From Accumulibacter sp. (GTDB lineage: Bacteria > Pseudomonadota > Gammaproteobacteria > Burkholderiales > Rhodocyclaceae), in assembly GCA_003538495.1 (NCBI GenBank), contig DPSD01000554.1:1-5680 (forward strand): 5,680 nt of DNA, read 5' to 3'. Made by a program: the position numbers and the translations under genes. The notes under the pieces were generated by a model. It had not been told where the DNA came from. It ran no database searches and saw only the letters and a program-made list of their open reading frames with translations. The number at the start of each line of letters is the position of its first letter. The stretch's first letter is position 1. This document shows positions 1 to 5,680 of the stretch, in pieces.

Positions 1-512
1 AGCATCTCGCGCATCATGAAAACGCGCGCCGTGGCCGCCGGCAGTCGGTTCAGGCAGGCATCGAAGACCGCCCAGAAGTTCTGGTTTTCGAGGCTCTTTT
101 CCGGGTTGCCCCAGTCCGAAGGGCGGGCGTCGCGTTGCCAGTGGCCATTGCTCTTGAACAGCGGATCGAAGTCGGCGTCGTCGATCTCGTCTTCCGGGTG
201 CTCGTAGATCGGCTCGCGAACGCGCCGGCGGATGATGTCGACGATCTTGTTTCTGAGGATCGAGAAAACCCAGGTCTTGAGCTTCGCCCGTTCGGCAAAA
301 CGATCGGCGCCCTGGAGGGCGGCGAGCATCGCTTCCTGGACAGCGTCTTCGGCGCTGGCCTGGTCGCGCAGTTGCAGTGCGGCGAAACGCAGCATTTCGT
401 GCCGGAAGCCGGCCAGGTCGGCGGCGATGGTCGCCGCGGCGGCTGGCAGTCCGGGACGCTTGCCGGCTTCTGATGGCGCGCCATTGGCGCTGTCGCGATC
501 ATTGGCAAGCAT
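1..512 (-). CDS. ECF-type RNA polymerase sigma factor, 3' end cut by window edge
   Basis: Seen: an open frame reads from ATG at 512-510 through 170 codons to the window edge without a stop. Residues about 38-100 are sigma region 2: region 2.2 has the acidic pattern DQASAEDAVQEA (50-61), and regions 2.3/2.4 have FAERAKLKTWVFSILRNK (72-89) followed by VDIIRRR. An acidic linker (about 103-116, then LFKSNGHW) leads to the start of region 4 (LNRLPAATARVFMMREM, 154-170), where the window ends. Family knowledge: ECF factors bind core RNA polymerase and direct it to a small regulon, usually held by an anti-sigma factor encoded just downstream. The linker with GHW and a later FW resembles the group I recall as TIGR02943; this is from memory. 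Start choice: ATG 512 is the only ATG after the in-frame stop at 527-525, but no clear Shine-Dalgarno precedes it. The inducing signal and target genes cannot be inferred. The sigma identity is secure; the subgroup is tentative. Confidence 0.9.
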   Translation of the reverse strand, partial: MLANDRDSANGAPSEAGKRPGLPAAAATIAADLAGFRHEMLRFAALQLRDQASAEDAVQEAMLAALQGADRFAERAKLKTWVFSILRNKIVDIIRRRVREPIYEHPEDEIDDADFDPLFKSNGHWQRDARPSDWGNPEKSLENQNFWAVFDACLNRLPAATARVFMMREM

Positions 513-728
513 CGGGCGGCGGCGTCAGCAGGAGTCGAGCGGACGGACGATTGGCATGGCGACGGTCCCTTCAGGAATGTCGGCTGATGTTCTTGTCACG
601 AGTTCGTCCATGGACACTGCCGCAGCGCCGCTCATGCAGTCGTCGAAGGCAGCCACTGACGGCGTCGCGCGGGTGCCACGGACCACTTGCGAGACTGGCA
701 GTCTATACGCAAGCGATCAGCCGCGATA

Positions 729-740
729 GCTCTGCAGAGC
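729..740. repeat. Perfect 12-bp palindrome, candidate operator
   Basis: GCTCTGCAGAGC is a perfect inverted repeat with no spacer. It is flanked by an imperfectly placed outer pair, GCGA at 723-726 and TCGC at 744-747, two and three bases away respectively. It lies about 107 bp upstream of the ald start, inside a divergent intergenic region, where a regulator of either gene could bind. The repeat is seen directly; any protein binding is inference. Short palindromes also arise by chance in GC-rich DNA. Confidence 0.35.
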
Positions 741-801
741 GCGTCGCCGTGCCTTGTCGCGGCGGTGTCAGGCAGTTGAAAAAGACGTCGCTCTGCCAGA
801 A

Positions 802-817
802 TTGGCATAAGATTGGC
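802..817 (+). promoter_or_regulatory. Candidate sigma-54 (-24/-12) promoter of ald
   Basis: TTGGCATAAGATTGGC carries the invariant GG (804-805) and GC (816-817) dinucleotides exactly 10 bases apart. Against TGGCAC-N5-TTGC it matches eight of ten positions. A transcript beginning about 12 bases after the GC would start near 829 and leave a leader of about 18 nt that still includes the Shine-Dalgarno sequence. A competing sigma-70 reading is TTGAAA at 776-781 with CAGAAT at 797-802, but its spacer is only 15 bp. Sigma-54 control would suit an ammonia-releasing or ammonia-assimilating enzyme. No activator site was identified. Confidence 0.35.
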
Positions 818-834
818 GGCCCCGAATCCACTTT

Positions 835-840
835 GAGGAG
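835..840 (+). promoter_or_regulatory. Ribosome binding site of ald
   Basis: GAGGAG ends six bases before ATG 847. This strong Shine-Dalgarno match at normal spacing fixes the ald start. Confidence 0.85.
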
Positions 841-846
841 ACAACG

Positions 847-1965
847 ATGCACATTGGCGTACCCAAGGAAATCAAGAACCACGAATACCGCGTCGGCCTG
901 ACCCCGTCGTCGGTTCGGGAAATGGTCGCGCATGGTCACCCGGTCACCGTCGAAACCGGTGCCGGCAGCGGTATCGGTGTCACCGACGACGTGTACGAGA
1001 AGGCCGGCGCGACGATCGCCGCGAGCGCCGCGGAGATCTTTGCCAGCGCCGAGATGATCATCAAGGTCAAGGAGCCACAGGCCGGTGAGCGGGCAATGCT
1101 GCGCGAAGGGCAGATTCTCTACACCTATCTGCACCTCGCCCCCGATCCGGCGCAGTGTGCCGATCTGGTCAGCAGCGGCGCGGTCTGTATCGCCTACGAA
1201 ACGGTCACCCAGCCCGGCGGCGGCTTGCCGCTGCTGGCGCCGATGTCGGAAGTTGCCGGGCGGCTGTCGATCCAGGCCGGTGCCTACTGTCTTGAAAAGG
1301 CGCATGGCGGCATGGGCATCCTGCTTGGCGGCGTGGCCGGCGTCCCGTCGGCGAAGATCGTCATTCTCGGTGGCGGCGTGGTCGGCTCGAACGCCGCGCA
1401 GATCGCCGTCGGCACCGGCGCGCAGGTGGTCGTCATCGACCGCAATATCGACGTCCTTAGGCGCATGGATCGGCTGCTCGGCGCACGCGTGATCACCGTC
1501 TTCTCCAATCGCGACAATGTCGAGCACCATGTCTTGCGCGCCGACCTGGTCATCGGTGGCGTACTGATTCCCGGTGCTGCGGCGCCGAAGCTGATCACGC
1601 GTCGTCTGGTCGATGACATGAAGCCCGGCTCGGTGATCGTCGACGTGGCCATCGACCAGGGCGGCTGCTGCGAAACGGCCAAGGCAACGACGCACGCCGA
1701 CCCGACGTACATGGTCGGCAATGTCGTGCACTACTGCGTTGCCAACATGCCGGGCGGTGTGCCGCGCACCTCGACCTACGCGCTCAACAACGCGACGCTG
1801 CCGTTCGCGCTGCAGATTGCCGACAAGGGCTGGCGGCAGGCTCTGCAGGATAGCGAGCACCTGCGCAACGGTCTCAACGTCGCTTTCGGCAAGGTTACCT
1901 GCCGCGAGGTCGCCGACGACCTCAACTACGCCTATCACGATCCTCTGTCGGTGATTGCTGGCTGA
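847..1965 (+). CDS. ald: Alanine dehydrogenase (NAD-dependent)
   Basis: It catalyses the reversible oxidative deamination L-alanine + NAD+ + water to pyruvate + ammonium + NADH in the cytosol, normally as a homohexamer (EC 1.4.1.1). It lets cells use alanine as a carbon and nitrogen source, or fix ammonium and recycle NADH. Seen: 372 residues, the usual family length, starting [10 protein letters not shown]. Substrate residues known from the Mycobacterium tuberculosis enzyme occur at the same numbers: R15, K75 (in KVKEP), H96 and D270 (in VDVAIDQGG). The Rossmann glycine motif GGGVVG is at 175-180, with D198 at the end of the second strand for the NAD ribose. The N-terminal segment plus the C-terminal helices form the catalytic domain, and about 130-305 the NAD domain. 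The start is set by GAGGAG six bases upstream. A sigma-54-like promoter candidate precedes it. Proton-pumping transhydrogenase alpha subunits share the fold but are longer and lack this full residue set. No defect is visible. Confidence 0.97.
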   Translation: MHIGVPKEIKNHEYRVGLTPSSVREMVAHGHPVTVETGAGSGIGVTDDVYEKAGATIAASAAEIFASAEMIIKVKEPQAGERAMLREGQILYTYLHLAPDPAQCADLVSSGAVCIAYETVTQPGGGLPLLAPMSEVAGRLSIQAGAYCLEKAHGGMGILLGGVAGVPSAKIVILGGGVVGSNAAQIAVGTGAQVVVIDRNIDVLRRMDRLLGARVITVFSNRDNVEHHVLRADLVIGGVLIPGAAAPKLITRRLVDDMKPGSVIVDVAIDQGGCCETAKATTHADPTYMVGNVVHYCVANMPGGVPRTSTYALNNATLPFALQIADKGWRQALQDSEHLRNGLNVAFGKVTCREVADDLNYAYHDPLSVIAG

Positions 1966-2251
1966 AGGTTTTCCGCCAGCGGTCGGTCGAAGCTGTCGTG
2001 GTTCGCTGATCGACCGCGACCTACCTGACCGGTCCTGGCGGGAGCGGGATGTCGTCGGAGGTCGGGGGGCGGCGCGTTGCCGGAGCCGCGTTCCGGCCTC
2101 TCGCCGTTCCGCGGTCGTGAGCACTGCAGGTCTCTTGAGCTTGTCTGGTGCCCACTGAAGCCGCGGCAGGTCTCGCCTCGAAGGGCTTCCCGTGCCTGAT
2201 GCGCCTGCCCGCCGAACAAGCCTTGCGGGACGGTCAAGAAGCAAAGGGTGA
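1966..2251. other. Intergenic stretch between ald and the helicase, no recognisable gene
   Basis: Apart from the inverted repeat next to ald, I see no gene, tRNA, insertion-sequence end or clear promoter here. Open frames on both strands (for example about 100 codons on the minus strand at 2237-1935) have low-complexity Arg/Pro/Gly/Ser composition and resemble no protein I know. The stretch joins a housekeeping gene to a probable defence gene, so it is a plausible junction of an acquired segment, but no direct repeat or integrase remnant shows this. Confidence 0.5.
1973..2041. repeat. Long nested inverted repeat just after ald
   Basis: Three arm pairs nest inside one another: CCGCCAG 1973-1979 with CTGGCGG 2035-2041, CGGTC 1980-1984 with GACCG 2027-2031, and GGTCGA 1985-1990 with TCGACC 2010-2015. 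AGC 1991-1993 can also pair with GCT 2005-2007. That gives about 21 pairs, interrupted on the 3' side by bulges of 3, 11 and 2 nt. It begins eight bases after the ald stop, so a role in ending or stabilising the ald transcript is plausible. No run of T follows it on either strand, so it is not a classical intrinsic terminator. Confidence 0.4.
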
Positions 2252-2353
2252 GGAAGTGCCGCTCTAGTCAAGGCCGCGACCCGCGGCATCGTTCCAGACG
2301 TACTGGTGACCGTGGTCAGCGTGCAGTGGTTCGGCGATGCGGCGCTGGAGCTT
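2252..2353 (+). pseudogene. Out-of-frame N-terminal segment of the helicase gene
   Basis: After a stop at 2249-2251, this frame reads through LVKAATRGIVPD (from 2264) to VTVVSVQWFGDAALEL, ending at 2353. I recognise that wording as the N-terminus of the same helicase family, where it normally runs directly into TYRxxxGRVANELL. Here the continuation (TYRTAAGRVANELL) lies in the frame used by the main gene from 2355 on. One extra base in CTTG (2351-2354) explains the break: GAG CTG ACC TAT would restore E-L-T-Y. This frame has no ATG. GTG 2306 is the only standard start codon, lies inside the conserved segment, and has no Shine-Dalgarno. The more likely original start is GTG 2256, preceded by AGGG (2245-2248) seven bases upstream, but it now runs into TAG at 2265-2267. 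The family assignment of this segment is from memory. Confidence 0.65.
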
Positions 2354-5300
2354 GACCTATCGGACGGCCGCCGGCAGGGTCGCCAACGAACTGCTGGACC
2401 GCCACGACGAGCCCCGCGAGGAACTGGTCGAGCAGGGCCGACCCTGGGGCTTCGATGGCGACGGCGCTCTTTTCCGCCTGGTTTCCGAGGCCCAGCGCAT
2501 TCGCCTCGCGCATCTCTTCGACCCGGTGCTGGCGGTGCACACCTTGATCGTCGACCCGCTGCCGCACCAGATCACCGCCGTCTACGAAACCATGCTGCCT
2601 CGCCAGCCGTTGCGCTTCCTCCTGGCGGACGACCCCGGCGCCGGCAAGACAATCATGGCGGGCCTGTTGATCAAGGAACTGGTCGCGCGCGGCGACCTGC
2701 AGCGCTGCCTGATCGTCTGCCCCGGCAGCCTGGCCGAACAGTGGCAGGACGAACTCTATCGCCGGTTTCATCTGCCCTTCGAGATCCTCTCCAACGACAA
2801 GCTCGAAGCCGCGCGCACCGGCAACTGGTTCCTCGAAACCAAGCTGTGCATTGCCCGCCTCGACAAGCTCTCGCGCAATGAGGACGTGCAGCAGAAGCTG
2901 CAAGTGCCCGATTGCCGTTGGGATCTGGTGGTCTGCGACGAAGCGCACAAGATGTCGGCCACCGTGTTCGGCAGCGAGACCAAGTACACCAAGCGTTATC
3001 GCCTTGGCCAACTGCTGTCGACGCTTACCCGTCACTTCCTGCTGATGTCGGCAACGCCGCACAACGGCAAGGAAGCCGATTTCCAGTTGTTCATGGCACT
3101 GCTCGACGGCGACCGTTTCGAGGGACGTTACCGCGATGGCGTGCACACCGCCGACGTGTCGGACCTGATGCGCAGGATGGTCAAGGAGAGCCTGCGCAAG
3201 TTCGACGGCACGCCGCTGTTCCCCGAGCGAATCGCCTACACCGTGCCCTACAGACTCTCGGATGCCGAAGCCGCGCTCTACCGGGCGGTCACCGACTACG
3301 TGCGCAACGAATTCAACCGCGCCGAAGCGCTGGAAAACGACAAGCGCGCCGGCACCGTCGGTTTCGCCCTGACCATCCTGCAGCGACGCCTGGCGTCCTC
3401 GCCCGAGGCCATCTACCAATCCCTGCGCCGCCGGCGCGAGCGGCTGGAAAGCCGACTGCGGGAACTGGAGGTCCTGCAGCGTGGCGGCCAAACCGCGATC
3501 ATCCTCCCGGCGTCACTGCCGGCCCTCGACCGGGACGACGTCGATGACCTTGAAGAAGCGCCCGACAACGAAGTCGCTGCCGCCGAGGAAGAAATTCTCG
3601 ACCAGGCCACCGCTGCCCGCTCGATCGCCGAACTGCGCATCGAGATCGAAACCCTGAAAGGGCTGGAAAGCCAGGCGCTGGCGGTTTGCCGCAGCGGCAC
3701 CGATACCAAGTGGTGCCAACTGGCCAGCCTGCTCTCCGAAATCTTCACCCCGGCCGCCATCGGCCACCGCGTCGCCGAACCGCCAGATCCCTACGGTGCC
3801 GGCGCGATCCCGCCACCCACCCCTTCGCCGCACCAGAAGCTGGTGATCTTCACCGAGCACCGCGACACGCTCAACTATCTCGAACAACGCATCAGCACGC
3901 TGCTCGGCCGCCAGGAGGCGGTCGTCATCATCCATGGTGGGATCGGCCGTGAAGAGCGCCTCAAGGTGCAGGAAGCGTTCAAGCACGACCCCGAGGTGCA
4001 GGTACTGCTGGCGACCGACGCCGCCGGCGAGGGCATAAACCTGCAGCGCGCGCATCTGATGGTCAATTACGACCTGCCGTGGAACCCCAACCGGATCGAA
4101 CAACGCTTCGGCCGTATCCACCGGATCGGCCAGACCGAGGTTTGCCACCTGTGGAATCTGGTGGCGGACGATACGCGCGAGGGCGACGTCTACCGCCGGC
4201 TGCTGGAAAAGCTCGAACTGGCGCGCCAGGCCCTTGGCGGGCAAGTGTTCGACGTGCTGGGCAAACTCGCCTTCGAGTCCAACGGCAAGGTCATGTCGCT
4301 GCGCGAGCTGCTGATCAAGGCCATCCGCTACGGCGAGAAGCCCGAGGTCAAGGCCCTCCTCACGACGGTGCTCGATGTCGCGACGGATCGGGAACACCTG
4401 CAGAGCCTGCTTGAAGAACGAGCGCTCGCCCACGACGCCATGGACGCCAGCCGGGTGCAGCGTATCCGCGAAGACATGGAGCGCGCCGCCGCCCGCCGGC
4501 TGCAACCGCACTACATCGAGTCGTTCTTCCACGAAGCCTTCAAGCGGCTCGGTGGCGCCGCCAAACAGCGCGAGCCCCGTCGTTACGAAATCACCCACGT
4601 ACCCGCTACGGTGCGCAACCGCGACCGCCTGATCGGCATTGGCGAACCCGTGCTGCCGCGCTATGAGCGAATCGCCTTCGAAAAATCGCTCGTCGCGTCT
4701 CAGGGCCAACCGCTGGCGGCATTCGTCTGTCCCGGCCACCCGTTGCTCGATGCCGTAATCGACCTGACGCTGGAACGTCATCGCGATCTGCTGAAACGCG
4801 GCAGCGTGCTGGTTGATGAGCGCGATCCCGGAATGCGGCCGCGTGTGCTGTTCTACCTCGAGCATGCCATCCAGGACGCCGGCCTCACCCGCGCCGGTGA
4901 GCGTCGGGTCGTGTCGAAACGCATGCTCTATGTCGAGATGGACGCCAGCACGAGCACACGTCATGTGCACTACGCCCCCTATCTCGACTATCGGCCAGTC
5001 GTTGCGGGCGAACCCGGCATCGGATCGATCCTCGACCGGCCTGAATGCCAGTGGATCACGCGCGAACTGGAGAAGCAGGTCCAGGCCCATGCCATCACCC
5101 AGGTAGTACCGGAACACCTGGCCGAGGTCCGCAGGCGCAAGCTCGAACTGATCGGCAAGACCGAGGCGGCGGTCAAGGATCGCCTCACCAAGGAAATCAC
5201 CTGGTGGGACCACCGCGCCGAAGAACTCAAACTGCAGGAGCAGGCTGGGAGACCCAATGCCAAACTCAACTCAGGCGAGGCACGCAAGCGCGCAGACCTT

Positions 5301-5680
5301 CTTCAAGGGCGGCTCGAAAAACGTCTGGACGACTTGAAGCTGGAAGCGCAAATCTCACCGCTGCCGCCAGTGGTGCTGGGCGGCATGCTGGTGGTGCCGA
5401 TCGGCCTGATCAAGGCCATGACCGGCCAAACAGCGAGCACGCCCACGGCACCCGCCGATACGCAGATCAGCGCGGCCCGCGCGCGCGTGATCGTCATGGA
5501 CATCGAGCGCCAGCTCGGCTTCGACCCCACCGACCGTGAATTCGAGAAGCTCGGCTACGACATCGAAAGCCGCGTTCCCGGCACCGGCAAGCTGCGCTTC
5601 ATCGAAGTGAAGGGCCGCGTTGCCGGCGCGCCGACGATCACCGTCACGCGCAACGAAATTCTCTACTCGCTCAACAAGCC
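2337..5680 (+). CDS. SNF2/HepA-type helicase with C-terminal DUF3883-like domain; 3' partial, 5' end frameshifted
   Basis: Probable ATP-dependent DNA translocase of a phage-defence locus. Residues are counted from ATG 2337; the frame stays open for 1,114 codons to the window edge. Seen: lobe 1 has PHQITAV (76-82), Walker A DDPGAGKT (98-105), DEAH (201-204) and SAT (238-240). An inter-lobe insert of about 140 residues includes a charged, probably coiled-coil stretch (361-381). Lobe 2 has KLVIFTEH (501-508), HGG (533-535), ATDAAGEGINLQ (559-570) and EQRFGRIHRIGQ (588-599). Two further charged helical regions follow (about 680-725 and 905-1000). The C-terminus matches DUF3883 (NOV_C), with GYDIES, then FIEVKGR (1088-1094), then TRNE. 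The D1075...E1090-x-K1092 layout resembles PD-(D/E)xK nucleases, which is inference. DISARM class 1 DrmD and the helicases beside DUF1156/DUF499 genes are the closest types I know; the neighbours needed to choose are outside the window. ATG 2337 is merely the first ATG in the main frame: it lacks a Shine-Dalgarno and replaces about 30 conserved residues encoded upstream in another frame. Confidence 0.88.
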   Translation, partial: MRRWSLTYRTAAGRVANELLDRHDEPREELVEQGRPWGFDGDGALFRLVSEAQRIRLAHLFDPVLAVHTLIVDPLPHQITAVYETMLPRQPLRFLLADDPGAGKTIMAGLLIKELVARGDLQRCLIVCPGSLAEQWQDELYRRFHLPFEILSNDKLEAARTGNWFLETKLCIARLDKLSRNEDVQQKLQVPDCRWDLVVCDEAHKMSATVFGSETKYTKRYRLGQLLSTLTRHFLLMSATPHNGKEADFQLFMALLDGDRFEGRYRDGVHTADVSDLMRRMVKESLRKFDGTPLFPERIAYTVPYRLSDAEAALYRAVTDYVRNEFNRAEALENDKRAGTVGFALTILQRRLASSPEAIYQSLRRRRERLESRLRELEVLQRGGQTAIILPASLPALDRDDVDDLEEAPDNEVAAAEEEILDQATAARSIAELRIEIETLKGLESQALAVCRSGTDTKWCQLASLLSEIFTPAAIGHRVAEPPDPYGAGAIPPPTPSPHQKLVIFTEHRDTLNYLEQRISTLLGRQEAVVIIHGGIGREERLKVQEAFKHDPEVQVLLATDAAGEGINLQRAHLMVNYDLPWNPNRIEQRFGRIHRIGQTEVCHLWNLVADDTREGDVYRRLLEKLELARQALGGQVFDVLGKLAFESNGKVMSLRELLIKAIRYGEKPEVKALLTTVLDVATDREHLQSLLEERALAHDAMDASRVQRIREDMERAAARRLQPHYIESFFHEAFKRLGGAAKQREPRRYEITHVPATVRNRDRLIGIGEPVLPRYERIAFEKSLVASQGQPLAAFVCPGHPLLDAVIDLTLERHRDLLKRGSVLVDERDPGMRPRVLFYLEHAIQDAGLTRAGERRVVSKRMLYVEMDASTSTRHVHYAPYLDYRPVVAGEPGIGSILDRPECQWITRELEKQVQAHAITQVVPEHLAEVRRRKLELIGKTEAAVKDRLTKEITWWDHRAEELKLQEQAGRPNAKLNSGEARKRADLLQGRLEKRLDDLKLEAQISPLPPVVLGGMLVVPIGLIKAMTGQTASTPTAPADTQISAARARVIVMDIERQLGFDPTDREFEKLGYDIESRVPGTGKLRFIEVKGRVAGAPTITVTRNEILYSLNK

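Larger units (their letters stand above)
513..846. other. Divergent intergenic region between the sigma factor and ald
   Basis: This stretch of about 330 bp separates the minus-strand sigma gene from plus-strand ald. No frame across it codes for a recognisable protein; the long frames that cross it on both strands are products of high GC content. It contains a 12-bp palindrome, a -24/-12 promoter candidate and the ald ribosome binding site, listed separately. For the sigma gene, the only AT-rich candidate on the minus strand is TATAGA at 707-702. It has no convincing -35 partner at 16-18 bp and would give a leader of about 190 nt, so I do not call it. Confidence 0.6.

Noticed and set aside
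525..635. A 36-codon minus-strand frame (ATG 635 to TGA 527-525) ending just before the sigma factor start, possibly a leader peptide
   Set aside because: No Shine-Dalgarno precedes it, it is not recognisable, and open frames also cross the region on the other strand. It may be chance in GC-rich DNA.
776..802. Sigma-70 promoter TTGAAA / CAGAAT upstream of ald
   Set aside because: The -35 is good, but the spacer is only 15 bp and the -10 matches four of six bases. It is kept only as an alternative to the -24/-12 candidate.
135..901. Several overlapping plus-strand frames through the sigma gene and the intergenic region
   Set aside because: They are shadows of the sigma factor reading frame and show no conserved domain or ribosome binding site.
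703..2289. A 528-codon minus-strand open frame opposite ald
   Set aside because: It is antisense to a clear ald gene with all catalytic residues. Its Arg/Asp/Val/Gly-rich composition is typical of the complementary strand of GC-rich genes.
2306..2881. A 191-codon frame starting at GTG 2306 taken as a separate gene
   Set aside because: Only its first 16 residues (to 2353) look like real protein, and they belong to the helicase N-terminus. After that the Arg/Pro-rich translation is a shadow of the helicase frame.
3513..5213. A 566-codon minus-strand open frame opposite the helicase
   Set aside because: The plus strand encodes conserved helicase motifs throughout this range, and the antisense product resembles nothing known. 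The shorter antisense frame at 2316-3491 is rejected for the same reason.
1..5680. CRISPR arrays, tRNA genes, rRNA and insertion-sequence ends
   Set aside because: No regularly spaced repeats, cloverleaf-like sequence, rRNA motif or transposase fragment was seen when reading both strands by eye.

Overview
The window comes from a GC-rich chromosome. Codon choice (CTG, GCC, GGC, CGC) and the protein types fit a betaproteobacterium, possibly of the Rhodocyclales. That placement is inferred from style and from recalled homologues; no rRNA or marker gene is present. Three protein-coding genes are visible, two of them cut by the window edges.

Left part (1-512, minus strand): the first 170 codons of an ECF-type RNA polymerase sigma factor. 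Region 2 is complete and the start of region 4 is present; the 3' end lies outside the window. It is divergent from the next gene across about 330 bp of non-coding DNA. That gap holds a perfect 12-bp palindrome and, just before the next gene, a -24/-12 (sigma-54-like) promoter candidate and a good ribosome binding site.

Middle (847-1965, plus strand): a complete alanine dehydrogenase gene (ald, 372 aa) with all expected substrate and NAD-binding residues. A long nested inverted repeat starts eight bases after its stop codon.

Right part (about 2256 to beyond 5680, plus strand): a large SNF2/HepA-type helicase with a C-terminal DUF3883 (NOV_C)-like domain carrying an E-x-K motif. Proteins of this type occur in phage-defence loci, either as DrmD-like helicases of DISARM or beside DUF1156 methylases and DUF499 ATPases. 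The partner genes would lie past the right edge, so the system cannot be named from here. The 5' end of this gene is broken: the conserved N-terminal segment reads in one frame (to about 2353) and the remaining 1,100 or so codons in another, because of one extra base near 2352-2354. A second, opposite indel close to the probable GTG start at 2256 would make the two compensating. This is either early gene decay or a local sequence error.

The genes do not form one operon. The sigma factor points away, ald looks like a stand-alone housekeeping gene with its own signals, and the helicase is separated from ald by about 300 bp of sequence with no recognisable gene. The ald-helicase gap is a plausible left boundary of a defence island.
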